From Fistulifera solaris (taxonomy: Eukaryota > Bacillariophyta > Bacillariophyceae > Naviculales > Stauroneidaceae): DNA of 64,000 nt. This document shows, one piece after another, positions 31,229 to 42,610 of the stretch. Both the position numbers and the translations under genes were made by a program. Below the pieces are notes generated by a model, which worked only from the letters and a program-made list of their open reading frames with translations, ran no database searches and was not told where the DNA came from. Location of the stretch: contig AP026127.1 of assembly GCA_030295235.1 (NCBI GenBank), positions 1,242,501-1,306,500 of the forward strand, written 5' to 3'. The stretch's first letter is position 1. Every line of letters starts with the position of its first letter.

Positions 31229-33045
31229 TTAATAGAAGTTATCGGGGTTCAGACCCTCGGGAAACAATCCGTCTTCAATTGTTTCTGGTATTCCTGTTCC
31301 GTCGAAAATTCGAGCATTCATCTGATCGCCACGCTTTGATGTACGCGTAGCTTGGTCTTCTGCTTCTCTTAATTCATCGAAAATAGCTTTTCGAGCCTCT
31401 TCGAAGCGTGCTGCTTTCAATCGTTTCAGCTCGTCTGTTTCACCGTCAGAGGACGTTATCACAGAAGAGCTGGCGCCCTCTATTTTTGAAGCCAATGAAT
31501 CTGCAGTAGATGAGGCTTCTATTGGCACTGAATTGGCGATTCGGTCAAGTTCTTGCAGCAAAAAGTCTGCTGCCAGAGCGGTCGCACTCGTTTCGGGACC
31601 CGATAATTTTGTTGCTTCTTGTCCGTTCATGCCTAAGCGCTTTTCGAGGGCTTGCATCATGACATTCACTAAATTTCCCTGTTCTACTTGATTCCGATCC
31701 ACTTTACTCGCAGCTGGTGTAGAGTCATGCACAAGTGAAATGTCGGAATCGCGGACCTTTCCCGTTTCCTGAAAATCCTGAGCAATTTTCAAGGCGTCGT
31801 ATTCTCGTCGATTGACTTTCAAATCGGCGATCTCGCTCCAATCTCGTAAGCGAAGCATTGTCTCAAGCTTGTCTACACCCACCGATTGCATCGTTTTCTC
31901 ATTTTGCTTGTAAACTAAACCTGTCGGAATGCCTTTTTGGGCCGCGCGGACTTGATTGGTGCGCAAAATGTTGAACATGGGCCAGGGAGATCGTCGCGCA
32001 TAATTCGCCGCTCCGGCTTGTTTTCCACTGCGTGCACTACCGTCACGAAAACTCCATTGAGGATGAAAGAAGACAAGCTGAATCAAATTCTCAATTTCCA
32101 GAGGCGCCAGTGGCTGGGTCAATGTTGTCGTAAACGTATCAAAGACTTCAATTTGATCAAGGCAGAATTCGGGCGCAATCAGCAGAATAGTACTCATTTC
32201 TCTTTCGTCGCTATTTTCCAGTCGCACAACTTCTTTCCAGTATCTCGCATACATGTCTTCCATAGTAGTGCTTCGATCCACGTCATAATAAACATTCCCC
32301 AACGGCAATCCAGCCTTATCCGGTCCATTTGTGAAAGGACAAATTCCCATTTCCGAGCATATTTTGTTGACCCACTTTTTGGATATATCAATGATGAGGT
32401 CGTCATCATCGGGCACTTTGTTAACAATGGGAGGATAGGGATCTTTTGGGGCCCGTCTTCGTATTCGTCGTCAATACCTTCGTACAATTTGTCAAAATCG
32501 GTTCCATCGTCCCAGAATGGATCATAATTGAAATCGTAATCGTCTTGTTCCGACTTTGGGTCCGCATGCGATCGTACGGTAAAACCAACGACTTGTCCCT
32601 TTTTGTCCATGTAAGGCACTAGCGATGTCGTGATTCCAAAATAATCACAAACATCTTTGCAATTGTCTAAATGAGCCATGAGTAGATTCAAGAAGCGGGC
32701 AGTGAATTTTTCCTGCATTTGTGGATAAACTACCGTCATACTTTCCTGAACAAACGTGGATGCCATGTGTGAGTTAATCGCATTCAAATCCTTGCTTTCG
32801 TATCGATATTGATGACTTACCCCTTTGGCCATGGAAGTCGCTTGAGCAATTTGTTGCCAAATCCCCACCAATAATTGCGGTGTAGTGAAAGCCGGATCAC
32901 GCGGATGCCATTCATCGTCCGAGTGTACATCCATTTGTTCCGACGATAGAAGCCGGAATGTGGGAAATGGAACAGGTTGTCTCGTCACAAACGCCAATGT
33001 CAAAGGCAGCTGAGCAACGAAAACGAGGAGTGATAAAACAATCAT
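31229..33045 (-). CDS. DUF1415-domain protein with secretory or plastid leader
   Basis: The first Met (33045) starts a signal peptide, MIVLSLLVFVAQLPLTLAFV, followed by TRQPVPFP; LAFVTR fits the diatom plastid cleavage motif. The middle (about residues 110-240) is conserved-looking but unnamed (RYESKDLNAINSHMAS). The second half holds the DUF1415 core: KKWVNKICSEMGICPFTNG and a final LIQLVFFHPQWSF segment. A helical acidic tail follows. The frame shifts at forward T4 32444-32447; one extra base gives GPQKDPYPPIVNKVPDDDD and a 605-aa protein. No intron fits. Biochemical role unknown. Confidence 0.75.
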
Positions 33046-34280
33046 GTTCCGATAAATCCGTCTACTGAAGCAAAGCGGTCAATCAATAAGATGATGTCGA
33101 AAGGAGGCGAGGAAGAGGAAACGAGTAATTCTTTGTGTGGTTACAACTGGATCCACTTTGCTTTGTGAATTTGTGTTGATGGTTCTGTCGATTATCAATC
33201 ATCATCGCATCCTGATGCGACTTCTGCCTTTTTTGCGGAGATGGAAAAGGATCGGGTTGCGGGACGCGGTTTAACGACGGACGACGAACGGGAGCGGGAG
33301 GCAGGCAGGCAGACAGGCGTCAGTGACAGAAAATCCATGTATCGCATATCGCATCTATGACCAATGGCCATCATCTATCATCGCTTTCTCCAACATGATG
33401 ATTCTTTCGTGACAATGAACGATAATCGACATTGAATTGACATCAATACGTAAAAATTTCAAAAGGTCGAGCGCATCGATTGTCTACGCAGTTTTCACGT
33501 TGGCCTCGTAGGGAAATTTATCGACAGAGGGGATACCCGGATGTGCCATCTGACGTACCTGGTATAGACGGAAGCTACGCTAACGCTAGAGATGCCAGCT
33601 AACCTTACCTTGGAAAACGTTCGCTTAAGCTCGAAAATTCATCATCATACAATGATATAGATGCCCTTAAAAGAATTGACATTACTAGGAACATCAAACA
33701 CACAGAAGAGCAAGCATACATCGCTTCGAATGTCTACGTCTATATCACGTAGGCCTCGTAGGGAAATTTATCGACAGAGGGGGTACCCGGATATGTTGCC
33801 TTTTGGTCAACAGGCACGAACGCAACGCGCTTCATCGAAAATATTTTCGTTGGCCAAGCTCATGAGGTCATTCGAATCAAAATGAACTGCTTCGCTATCT
33901 GTATCGAACTGCTTTACGAAAAACTACAGCAGTATCGCGTCTTCGTTCCGCGAGGCATGGCTATTTGTTCATAGAAGGCCAATGAAGCAGCGTTGCCGTC
34001 GCCATCGTCGCGCTTCTCTGTTATGTATTTTTGCGAGCAAATGGCACGTTCACATGATGTGTTGTACCACCTACCTATGATTGCTTGCGCACAAATGGAC
34101 TGCAGTTGTATGTCGGTCCCTTTGTCACCATTTTTGGGTCTCTGGCAATACAAAAGAGGCAATCGGAGAAACGGTGGTATTTTTTTATAAATGTGTTGAG
34201 AGTTGAGACAGGAAGATTGCTGCGATCGTCTTGCTCTGAAGATTCTTAATCCGATCGATTTTTCATCGATTGTATCTCAG
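33046..34280. repeat. Intergenic with two more dispersed 65-bp repeats
   Basis: Copies at about 33472-33543 and 33725-33795 carry TCGTAGGGAAATTTATCGAC, AGAGGGG and TACCCGGAT and are the best preserved of the four. The segment 33230-33330 is G- and A-rich with GGCAGGCAGGCAGACAGGC-type words. No gene is supported. Confidence 0.75.
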
Positions 34281-34284
34281 GGTT

Positions 34285-34950
34285 TCGTCCTTTTCATCAA
34301 ATGGATGTCATTCGGTTGGCTTTATTGAATGCTGCTGTGGACCGGAATTTATTAATTTGTCCATTTAATTTTGCACCATCATTCCGACGTGATTGAATCC
34401 AATCTGCATGGATGTACGCCGCTGTTTGAAGATTATTATGAGAGCGGCCCGTAATTGGTTAAGCATGGCGCCGATAAGAATCACCACGATCAATTACTCT
34501 AATATTGACGCCGCTGTTCTTTGTGGTTGTTCCCAAACGTGTTGCGGCCGTCGAGACACTGCTGCTGTATGCCGAAATTGATGAGAACAAATGCAGTAGG
34601 CCACACTGCTTGGCATTTGAGTTGTCAAGAAATCCCAATGGGTGGCGACCCGAAGCACCTTTGCAAATTTTGCAACTGTTGTCGCAGCATCCGTATCTTC
34701 CATTGATTCTATCCAAAAGGATGTGACAGCCCTCGAATCGGGTGTCCGGAATGGTTGCATGGAGTATATAATTTGTACTTCTCTTGTCGCAACATGATGC
34801 GAATCCCCCTGGATGCAGTGTCCATTTCGTGTTGCAAATGGCGCGTGAAGAGCATTCGACTGATATGATTTACTAAATTGTACGGTGTTTCCCTCGAATT
34901 TGCATTCTACCGAAAATTGTGAGGAGATAAGGCTGACGGCGTGCTAAGAG
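34285..34950 (+). pseudogene. Decayed ankyrin-repeat gene
   Basis: No frame stays open, but all three carry ankyrin-like text in turn: HGCTPLFEDYYE and LVKHGADKN (near 34400-34480), TPLFFVVV..VETLLLYAEID (34505-34590), GHTAWHL (near 34610), then IDSIQKDVTALE-like text near 34700. Ankyrin consensus is GxTPLHxA and LLxxGAxxN. At least three or four frame changes and several stops separate the pieces, too many for a live gene or for simple run-length error. It is a host gene relic. Confidence 0.5.
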
Positions 34951-35229
34951 TCAATGGCATAAGGTATTCCAGAAGAAGTTGCTACACACTCGTTTGGGAG
35001 GAGCATTCTTGAGCGCAGGGCCTCTACGATAACAGATTCTTCATCACGATGAGTTCTGACGTCTTAAGCTTGCGCTTTAGTCTATCACACCAGTTCTGGC
35101 TAATGTCTACCAATGTACGTGCGCTCTACCACTAAAAAGAAAATTCATCATGCACACTAAATAAATGATTTAATTTTCGAAAAGAACGTCGAATGTAAAT
35201 CACCGGTTCGAGCTACGAGAGCTTCGTCG

Positions 35230-36804
35230 TCATTTCGGAGCTTCGGCCTTCCAAATCGTTTTCCTTCGGAGATGGATGCGCTGGAGGCGCATTAGAAGGA
35301 AAAAGTCAGGGCTATCAACCAAGGAGCAGAGGACATCCACATTTTCCTTCAACAGAATACCAGTTTTGGTGACGCTGCCGTTCGCCCACTTCGTGAAAGC
35401 TGTTCCAAGAACGGCAGGGCGGTCATGGTCGGGCGCGTGAGTCAAGGCTCGGGCACGATTTTGGAGACGTACTGGCTCGACGATGGCCTTCGCTTTGCGA
35501 TAAAGCCCTTTCTTCCCACCGACAAACTTGAGAACAACATCCACGTGAATGTGCTCGCGCATGAACGAAGCTAAAGTAGCCAAATGATCCAGATCCGATT
35601 GGCTTGGGACCTTTTGACCATGAACCCGGAAAATCACAGTACGGAGACTGCTCTGAGATCCAATTACCGTCAGCAGTTTTTCCCAGAATGCAAAGAGAAC
35701 ATCCAAGCACCCAAGTTCTAGCTGATACAGGTTTTGATTCGCCTCGATTGCTTTAAGCAGTTCCTGTTGTTGTGGCGCTGAGGGCGGATCATCGCTGCTA
35801 TAGAGCATTCCCAGTTCTCGCACGTTTCCGCTGCCCTGCAAAAAGTGGGTATGAAATCGGACTGGCAATTGGCGATGAAACGTCAGGAAGGTTCGGGAAA
35901 AAGTGTACACTCACGTAGGCCCCCGTAGAAAAATGTACCAAGCAGAGGTGCGTTCCCGCGTCTCCCAGCATCACTGCTTGGGGAACAACAGTAAAGGGTT
36001 TAATCTGATTCGACAAGTAGCCACAGCCGAAAATGTCGTACTGGACCCGCCGTGCCGGTGAAGTTAGCGGAAGAACCAAATGTGGGTTTTTCAAAGTAAT
36101 GCTTTTCATGACCAGTTCAATCTGGGAAACTGTACTCATTAGCTCAGAAATCATTGGAAAAGAGGAACTAACACGAAGTGTACCGAAGTGGGTCGTTCGC
36201 TCTGAAAGGGCTTTCACAAACGCTTTTCCTTTATCTTCAAATTGGCATGATATATTCAGATCCATGGGGCGATGGTGCGACACCAAGGCAATCGATTCTT
36301 TTGGGGAAAGAGAACAAGATTCGTTCAGCTTGAGTTGTCGATGTCGATTCATCTCGGTGAACGTTTCCATGAATTCGGGCGTAAGGAAACTTGTCGGGAC
36401 GAAAGGATCATTCGAACTTTTACGATCAGTCCCAAGTTGAACCACTTTACCACCTCGGTCCTGCAAGCACAAAATTGTGCAATACAATCCGCGACGACGC
36501 TGTCTGATTTCCCATAAACGAACAAAACCTTGATACCTCCAAAGGAGACTCTAACGGTTGCCGTTTGAAACGTTGCATTGCTAGGAACGGACTCGGGTAG
36601 CTTGTTGAGCAGAATGAAGCTCTCCTCGTTCATCCAAATGAGAGTACTGTTTTTCATATCCTTAAAAAGACCTTCAGCACTTCTTGGAAGGCAGCGTTTG
36701 CGATAAAACTGTATCGTGCTCCATTTAGTCGCGCGAATGTGCGACATGAGCAACGTCTTCTCGTCATCGAAATCCTTGAGAGGAATCTTTTCAAACCAAA
36801 CCAT
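35230..36804 (-). CDS. Diatom LRR-like family protein, unknown function
   Basis: Same family as the gene at 48495-50090 (parallel blocks: FGGIKVLFVYGKSDSV against FVLWVGRTRLLCAIYGKTKE; GKAFVKALSERTTHFGTLRV against GTAFINALANRKSSFGSLSI). ATG 36804. A 79-bp intron (35836-35914, GTGAGT to TTTTTGCAG) lies in the middle. The 81-bp repeat shared with 7520-7600 covers the donor; an alternative donor (A|GTGATG, 40 codons of repeat removed) would make the repeat fully intronic. The frame slips at forward A4 36471-36474 (AQFLCLQDRGG needs one more T). Corrected length about 498 aa. These lineage-expanded proteins predict an LRR-like solenoid. Confidence 0.65.
35886..35966 (-). repeat. 81-bp repeat over the exon-intron border
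   Basis: Near-perfect inverted partner of 7520-7600. It also aligns with the four dispersed 65-bp repeats through CACGTAGGCC, CGTAG, AAAT and AGAGG words. Confidence 0.85.
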
Positions 36805-38236
36805 TGTGTCTTTAGTTTAGTAGAAGTTTGTTCGTTGATTTGTAAGGAGCAGCAACTGCACCGAATGGTTATATCGTCCACGGTTTGGTGAATAATAAGG
36901 AGCGTTGATCAATGACGAATTCCTTCAAGTGTGATCATTTTTTCGTTTTCTTCTCGAGAGCGCGAAAGAAAGTAGAGTGTGCTCTGTGCTCGTGAAGTTG
37001 GTACCGGTGTGAGTTTTCCTTGAAACGTAAACGTATAAACGTAAAACACCCGAACCACCTTTGCTAAATAAATAAAAATAAAAATTGAGAGTTAAGCGTG
37101 CTTATTTCCTATCCCTATGACCTATGACAGAACCGTGACACAATCCGTCCCTAGACTATGTCTAGAACGCAGATTGCCAAGACATCGCCGAGGCAATGAA
37201 CAGGGGGGCTGCCATCTGATTCAGAATAAAAGTTGTGGCCAGTATCGATGAAAGATACAAGCAACTGGTACCTTGCTAATCCTTGGCAACCGTGAGAACA
37301 TAATAAGCTTTAGATCTATAATTGTAATGAGACTATAATCAGATGCGAAAAAGACAAAAAATTCGCGCTGCAGGCTGCATGTCCAAAGGATTGATTCAGT
37401 CTCATGACTGAAATCCAGTCGTGGACTGGTAGAACCAACTGTTTGTATCATAGTAAAAACATAAAGGTCTGGGCTCGAAGACATTGCCGGCTGAAATCGC
37501 AATTGCGCGAAATTCCAAGGTGAGAGCATAATTACCTTTAGATCTGTCATTGTAATGAGACTATAATCAAATGCGAAAAAGACAAAAAAATTCGCGCTGC
37601 AGGCTGCATGTACAAAAGGATTGATTCAGTCTCATGACTGAAATCCAGTCGTGGATTGGTAGAACTAACTTTTTGTATGATAGTAGAAACATGAATAAAG
37701 GTCGCAGGGCTCGAAGTGTAAATGTAGTATACAGTCATACAGTACTCGATCCAAATAATATTACGACTTCGCATTTAACCGTCTCGTGCTGCGAGAAGAT
37801 GCTTTGACATGAGATTTTTGCTTTCTACGTTCAACCCAGTTTACGAAACTATATCATTATAATACCCAGTTGTCTACGATTTGTGAAGATCGCAGTTTCA
37901 AATGTACGCACTACTGTTCATGGAAGAGCAATAAAATTACATCCTCATTGCGCTCTAGGACTCGTGACTAACTATCCATAGTTGGCCTCCGACTTCAGAT
38001 ACGGAAAGGGCTTTTAATCTGTTCCTTTGCGATTGTGATTCTTTTCCCTAAACCAGACAGATGTTGATTTGTCAACACTAACAGGTACGCAGTAACTCGG
38101 TAGCGGGGAAGAAGGACCGTTGTAACTTGTGACAAACATCTCTAGCTGTTTATCACGGACTACAACAAGAACTAAGTCGGGTCAAAGGATTACAACTTCG
38201 TGTTCGAATGACGTATCTTTTCGTTTATTCATTAAT
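36805..38236. repeat. Intergenic with a 228-bp tandem duplication
   Basis: Two direct copies at about 37283-37490 and 37512-37720 (TTAGATCT at 37311 and 37539). Each holds AATGAGACTATAATCA, ATTCGCGCTGCAGGCTGCAT, AGTCTCATGACTGAAATCCA and ATAGTA-AAACAT. The ATGACT...AATCCAGTC...ACCAAC...CATAGT core recurs in the 46-kb tandem repeats. No gene is supported in the remaining DNA. Confidence 0.85.
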
Positions 38237-38752
38237 TTACTCCGTAGCGGTCAGAATATCCGAGTCACCACCATCCATAATGGCCAATACAGAGCAGTTG
38301 AAGAATTTACCGCAGGCAGTTCCCAACGCTGTATTGTCTCCCGCATAATGATGCACTTGTGTCTTGGCCAACATGGCCAAATATTCAACTTCAGATTTTC
38401 GCAAATGTGGGCAGTTGGAGGCGATCAAGATCATTTTCGCCTTTTGCTTTCGTAGCGCCTTGACGGCTTCCTTGTATCCGAGGATGGCCTTTCCGGACTT
38501 CATAACCAGCTTCAGACGACTGTTCATGGAGTCGGCTGACTTTTTCTATTGTTACAAGAGACAAGAATGTTAATAGATGAGTATGATTCCGTTACAGAAA
38601 AAAACGATATCGTTTCGATCCGCCTCGGGGTGGTTGTTTGTAGAATGGCGTTCGAAAGAAGTACCAAAACATGACAACCATCTCGGGCGGGCGAATGCAA
38701 AAAGAAACAGCCCCCTCCGATGTCATGTACCTACCGCTTTCTTAGAAACCAT
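38237..38752 (-). CDS. RPL30: Ribosomal protein eL30
   Basis: Component of the 60S ribosomal subunit. Exon 1 is only 18 nt (38752-38735, MVSKKA). A 189-bp intron (GTAGGT to ACAATAG) leads to exon 2 (38545-38237), reading [20 protein letters not shown]. The 108-aa protein matches eL30 along its full length: [55 protein letters not shown] and GDSDIL at the end. The tiny first exon followed by the longest intron seen in this window is typical of ribosomal protein genes. Confidence 0.95.
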
Positions 38753-39186
38753 TGTGAAAATAGTGTGTATGTGAGTGGTATTAATAGAAGTAGTTGATGT
38801 AAGCTGAAGAGCAGGATGCAATTGAGGCAAACTTCGTCGTTTCCTCCGCGGACGCGGTCGGTTGGCCGCTTTCGATTTTAGTAGCAAGGTAAGGAGTAAG
38901 GATGCTTCGCGACTAAGTAAGTCCCTCAGTACACAATAAGTCCTAGTCGCATCATGCCTACACAAAAGTACTGTACCATGTACCTGTCGGACATTGAACT
39001 GTCTAATGTTCAGTGTGGACCATACGTGACAGTGACAGGCGTCACTTGCTACGGTAAGAATTCGATCACGAGACGCAACGCAGCGCGCTTTGTTGCATTG
39101 CAAGATTCCTTAGGGTCTAGAAAAGAAACATTTCATTTCTCTCTCTTCATACGTTCTTTGTGTTGAGACGATCAGTAGAATCAAAA
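38753..39186. other. Shared promoter region
   Basis: About 430 bp between the divergent eL30 and coactivator genes. A 70-codon plus frame (38954-39166) has no support. Confidence 0.5.
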
Positions 39187-41907
39187 ATGGCGAACAATAT
39201 GGAATCCCTTCTTATGGGAGGAAGTGACGACGATTCGGATTCCGACGTCGATGTTAAAGAAGGATCGACCGTCGCTGATGCTGTTCGTGTGCAAGCGGCT
39301 CCTCCGCCCGTTGCTGTCCCTCCTCCGGTTCCTGCTCCTGTGAATCTTGCAAATAGACCGAAAACTGCATCTGGAGGGTCGCAGAGTGGGGTTCCGAATC
39401 CTAATAGTAATTACGGAAGCGGACAGCCACCGAGTGGCGGCCCTTCGTCTGATTTGTCAATGCGATTAAAGAGTTTGTATAGCCCTGCCGCTAAACCGGT
39501 GCAAGCGGCACGACCAGGGCAACCTCTCGGTCAACAAATGCCTCCTGCTTCGGTTCCGCAGCCACCGCAGCTACAACAACAGCAGCGAATGCCTGCCGCT
39601 GTCCCCATGCAGCCGAAGCCTATGCAGCCTATGCAACATCAAGTTATCCCTCTTCCTATGCAACAACAGCATCAGCAACAATCTGCTCCAAGGGTACCGA
39701 ATCAGATGCATACATCTCGACCACAAAATGATCCTTTTGCGCCTACACCAGTTGCCGAAATCATGCAGAAAGCACAGAACTACAATACACAGCATCACTT
39801 GGGGCCCGTGCCCAGTCCGCACTCGACGGCCACGTCTCGATCGCTCTCGTCCGTTCCTCCGCAACAACAGCCACAACAACGACAACAGCAACCTTCCGTG
39901 TCATCGGTTGCAGGAGGCACCGCCAGCTCATACAATGCTCAAAAGGAAATGGAATTGAAAAAGCAAAAGCAGCGATTCGTCCTTTTCACGCAGAATCTAA
40001 TCAAGATTCTGAAAGTACAAGACCCTGGTCTTCATGAACGTGTCGGGGCCGTCATTAAGGACTGTACTGCTCGTAATAAGAGGCAAGAACCTGGCTACGA
40101 AAGTGTCACCGTTAGTATGCAACGACGACTTCGGGAAATTGTAAACGACAACTATTGGAAGCAAGCGCAGAATGCGACTATTGCTAGCTTTGCTAAGGCG
40201 AAGGAGAAACAACAGCAGCAGCAACAACAACAACAACAACAGCAAACGCAGCAACAACCACAACAGATACCCCCGCCAGCTCGAACTGCAGTAGCTGGCT
40301 CTGTAGCCCCGACTGGTGCAAATCAACAAATGAACGCGGGGGTTCCTCAGCAGGGTGCAAGAAGTATCGCCCAAATGACTCCGGAGGAGCAAGCGGCCCA
40401 TGAAAGGCGCCAGAAAGAGACATTCCAGATTTTCTTGAAAATCCTTGTTAAAGTTCTGAAAGATAAGGATCCGCCGATGTTCAATCGCGTCAACACCATT
40501 ATGAGAGAGTGTGCAGAGCGCAACAAGCGCCACGAACCGGGATACGAGAGTGTGACGGCCAGTGTCAAGGCGCGACTGAAGGCAGTTGTGAGTAACGCCT
40601 ACATTGAAGAAGCCAAACGACTTACTGCAAAGTATCAGGCACAGCAGCGAAACCAGCAACAACAAGCACAAGCAGTTTCGACACAAGTGGCACAAGCGCA
40701 GCCGCCACAACGGCCCGGCGTGGCTCCAGCGACAAAGGCCCAGCCAACGTCTCAGCAACCGGCAGCGAACCAGACTGCAAAAGCCAAACGCCCTAGTTTA
40801 TCCGCGGCTGGTACTTCAACGAAAGCGACAGCTGCTGCGGCCAAGGCAGCGGCGGGCTCGGTGGGAAAGGCCGCCGGTAAGGCGGCAACCAAACGTCCAA
40901 AGTCGACAACCCCAGCTCGGAAACCTAGTATCACCGGCGCTTCATCCGATAAAGCGAAAGTTACGGGCGCCAGTCCTACGAATGCCAGTCTTGTTGAGCA
41001 ACAAGCCGCTACTGTCGTTCGTGAATATAGCGAATTCATGGAAATGATCCATCACGCAGTCAATTTTGATTGGACGACAGCAGGTCTGGCACTAGGGACG
41101 GACTCTTTGGCAGAATTGCCGCAAGAGCAGCAAAGTTTGTTGATTGATGCAAAACCGATCCAGCCTCCTTTAGCGTCCGTCTTTCCGTGTCCGGGGTGGG
41201 GGGACCGCAATATTGTATCCGTGAGAAATGCATGGGCACGAGTTCACTATTACGAAGATACGAAGTTGAGAAGCTTTGATCGTTTGGCTACCACTCGAAC
41301 CGAGGTAGCTCCTTCTACTGAATGGAAGAGCGAGGAGCATGCTGAACTAAATGAACCTGTTTTGGCTGCTTTATCAGAAGGAGTGCAACAGTACTTGACG
41401 ACTGTGCTGGAAAAGGCGGTTTTATGTGCTCGTCAACGTCACAATGTTGACGGTATAAGGTTATGGCATCAGCAAGTGACTGCAGCAGATGAAAAGGAAG
41501 CCAATCCGTTGTCGCTACGACTAGGATGCGATGTCTCTCGTCAATGGGCTCAGGAGCAGGGAAATGCAGCCATGACAGTGAAGCGCATGGAAGAGGCGCT
41601 TGAAAGGCAAAGCGGCATTCCTGGCTATGAACGTGAGCTGACAACCGAGACTATGTTACACAGCACCAGCATGACAGAGTTGAGTTTGAGACCAGCTCTT
41701 TCGTCCAAGGCAATCGATATGGCAGATTATCACGCCAAACGAAGCTTTGAGATTTATGGTGGAAAGGACGCTGGCGAGCCCCCCTTGGGCCGTGTTCCTA
41801 AGCGAGCGAAGATCGAAGTCAATGATTTTCTTGTCGCCCAACATTTGGGGACACCGCGTCGCTGTCACCGGGCCGCAATGGTTTCTTTTGCTACAGCATT
41901 TTTCTAG
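39187..41907 (+). CDS. Putative TAF4-like / KIX-type transcription coactivator
   Basis: ATG 39187 (AAAATGG), 906 aa, single exon. An acidic start (SDDDSDSDVDV) is followed by a Pro/Gln-rich region. Two copies of a 65-residue helical module come next: FVLFTQNLIKILKVQDPGLH..RNKRQEPGYESVTVSMQRRL and FQIFLKILVKVLKDKDPPMF..RNKRHEPGYESVTASVKARL. They are separated by a pure Gln run and may be KIX-like. An Ala/Lys linker (about 530-600) follows. The C-terminus has LAALSEGVQQYLTTVLEKAV, then LSLRLGCDVSRQWAQEQGNA and VKRMEEALERQ, which resemble the TAF4 histone-fold region. A nuclear TFIID or mediator-type role is inference; gene reality is firm. Confidence 0.7.
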   Translation: MANNMESLLMGGSDDDSDSDVDVKEGSTVADAVRVQAAPPPVAVPPPVPAPVNLANRPKTASGGSQSGVPNPNSNYGSGQPPSGGPSSDLSMRLKSLYSPAAKPVQAARPGQPLGQQMPPASVPQPPQLQQQQRMPAAVPMQPKPMQPMQHQVIPLPMQQQHQQQSAPRVPNQMHTSRPQNDPFAPTPVAEIMQKAQNYNTQHHLGPVPSPHSTATSRSLSSVPPQQQPQQRQQQPSVSSVAGGTASSYNAQKEMELKKQKQRFVLFTQNLIKILKVQDPGLHERVGAVIKDCTARNKRQEPGYESVTVSMQRRLREIVNDNYWKQAQNATIASFAKAKEKQQQQQQQQQQQQTQQQPQQIPPPARTAVAGSVAPTGANQQMNAGVPQQGARSIAQMTPEEQAAHERRQKETFQIFLKILVKVLKDKDPPMFNRVNTIMRECAERNKRHEPGYESVTASVKARLKAVVSNAYIEEAKRLTAKYQAQQRNQQQQAQAVSTQVAQAQPPQRPGVAPATKAQPTSQQPAANQTAKAKRPSLSAAGTSTKATAAAAKAAAGSVGKAAGKAATKRPKSTTPARKPSITGASSDKAKVTGASPTNASLVEQQAATVVREYSEFMEMIHHAVNFDWTTAGLALGTDSLAELPQEQQSLLIDAKPIQPPLASVFPCPGWGDRNIVSVRNAWARVHYYEDTKLRSFDRLATTRTEVAPSTEWKSEEHAELNEPVLAALSEGVQQYLTTVLEKAVLCARQRHNVDGIRLWHQQVTAADEKEANPLSLRLGCDVSRQWAQEQGNAAMTVKRMEEALERQSGIPGYERELTTETMLHSTSMTELSLRPALSSKAIDMADYHAKRSFEIYGGKDAGEPPLGRVPKRAKIEVNDFLVAQHLGTPRRCHRAAMVSFATAFF
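40206..40263 (+). repeat. CAG/CAA polyglutamine run
   Basis: About 19 mostly Gln codons (CAG and CAA mixed) between the two helical modules of the coactivator. The codon mixture makes expansion less likely than a pure CAG tract. Confidence 0.9.
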
Positions 41908-42610
41908 GCCACACGTCGCCACCCTAGCAGGAACACCCATTAGTCTGTAATGTACTTTGACGAAGAAGTTACATTGGTAATTCACGTCAGCTATGGTATG
42001 ATACATATTTTTAACAGCCTAGTCAAAAGATATTCTTTTGTTATCTTCGGTCTTAACATACTACGTAGTGTGAAGTACGAGCTTGCTAGCGAAAACTTGT
42101 TTGCCGGACACCCTAAAGACTATGCAAATGACGTCGATACTTTTGATGTATGACAGAGACTTGTTCCAGCGTGTTACTCTTGATTGTTCTTCTTTTTCTT
42201 ACCAGTATTGAAGAAAGTTTGCTTTGTTAAGAGCCCGCGAACCATGAAGCCACTCCAAAGATCCTTATTTAGTCGCACGATCCGCTTGCATCCTCCTCGA
42301 AGTTTTCGAAAGGACGCAAGGCTACTTATCTTGCTATACATCTTTGTCCCGCCACTGCAATCACCTAAGCATAATACGTGATATATTGTCTACTATGGTA
42401 TATTATGTGACCCACGACACTCGTTAATTACGTCACAAGTCGCATCGTTTCAGCTTTCACCTTTTTTTTTCAAAGCGTTTGGAAGAACAAAAAGCGATGT
42501 TGGCTCTCGTTTCCATTTTTGACCTTGTCTGATGTTGTTTATTCTAATCGCTTTCTTTGTAATATACTCCGTGTTACCTACTCAAGTGAGATTAAGAAGC
42601 ATTGAACGTG
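41908..42610. other. Intergenic, nothing recognised
   Basis: About 700 bp between two genes on the same strand. Several short open frames (60-67 aa) have no coding character. Confidence 0.5.

Noticed and set aside
39997-40758. 253-aa Leu-rich minus frame
   Set aside because: Antisense of the Gln-rich coactivator; CAG/CAA read backwards gives Leu runs.
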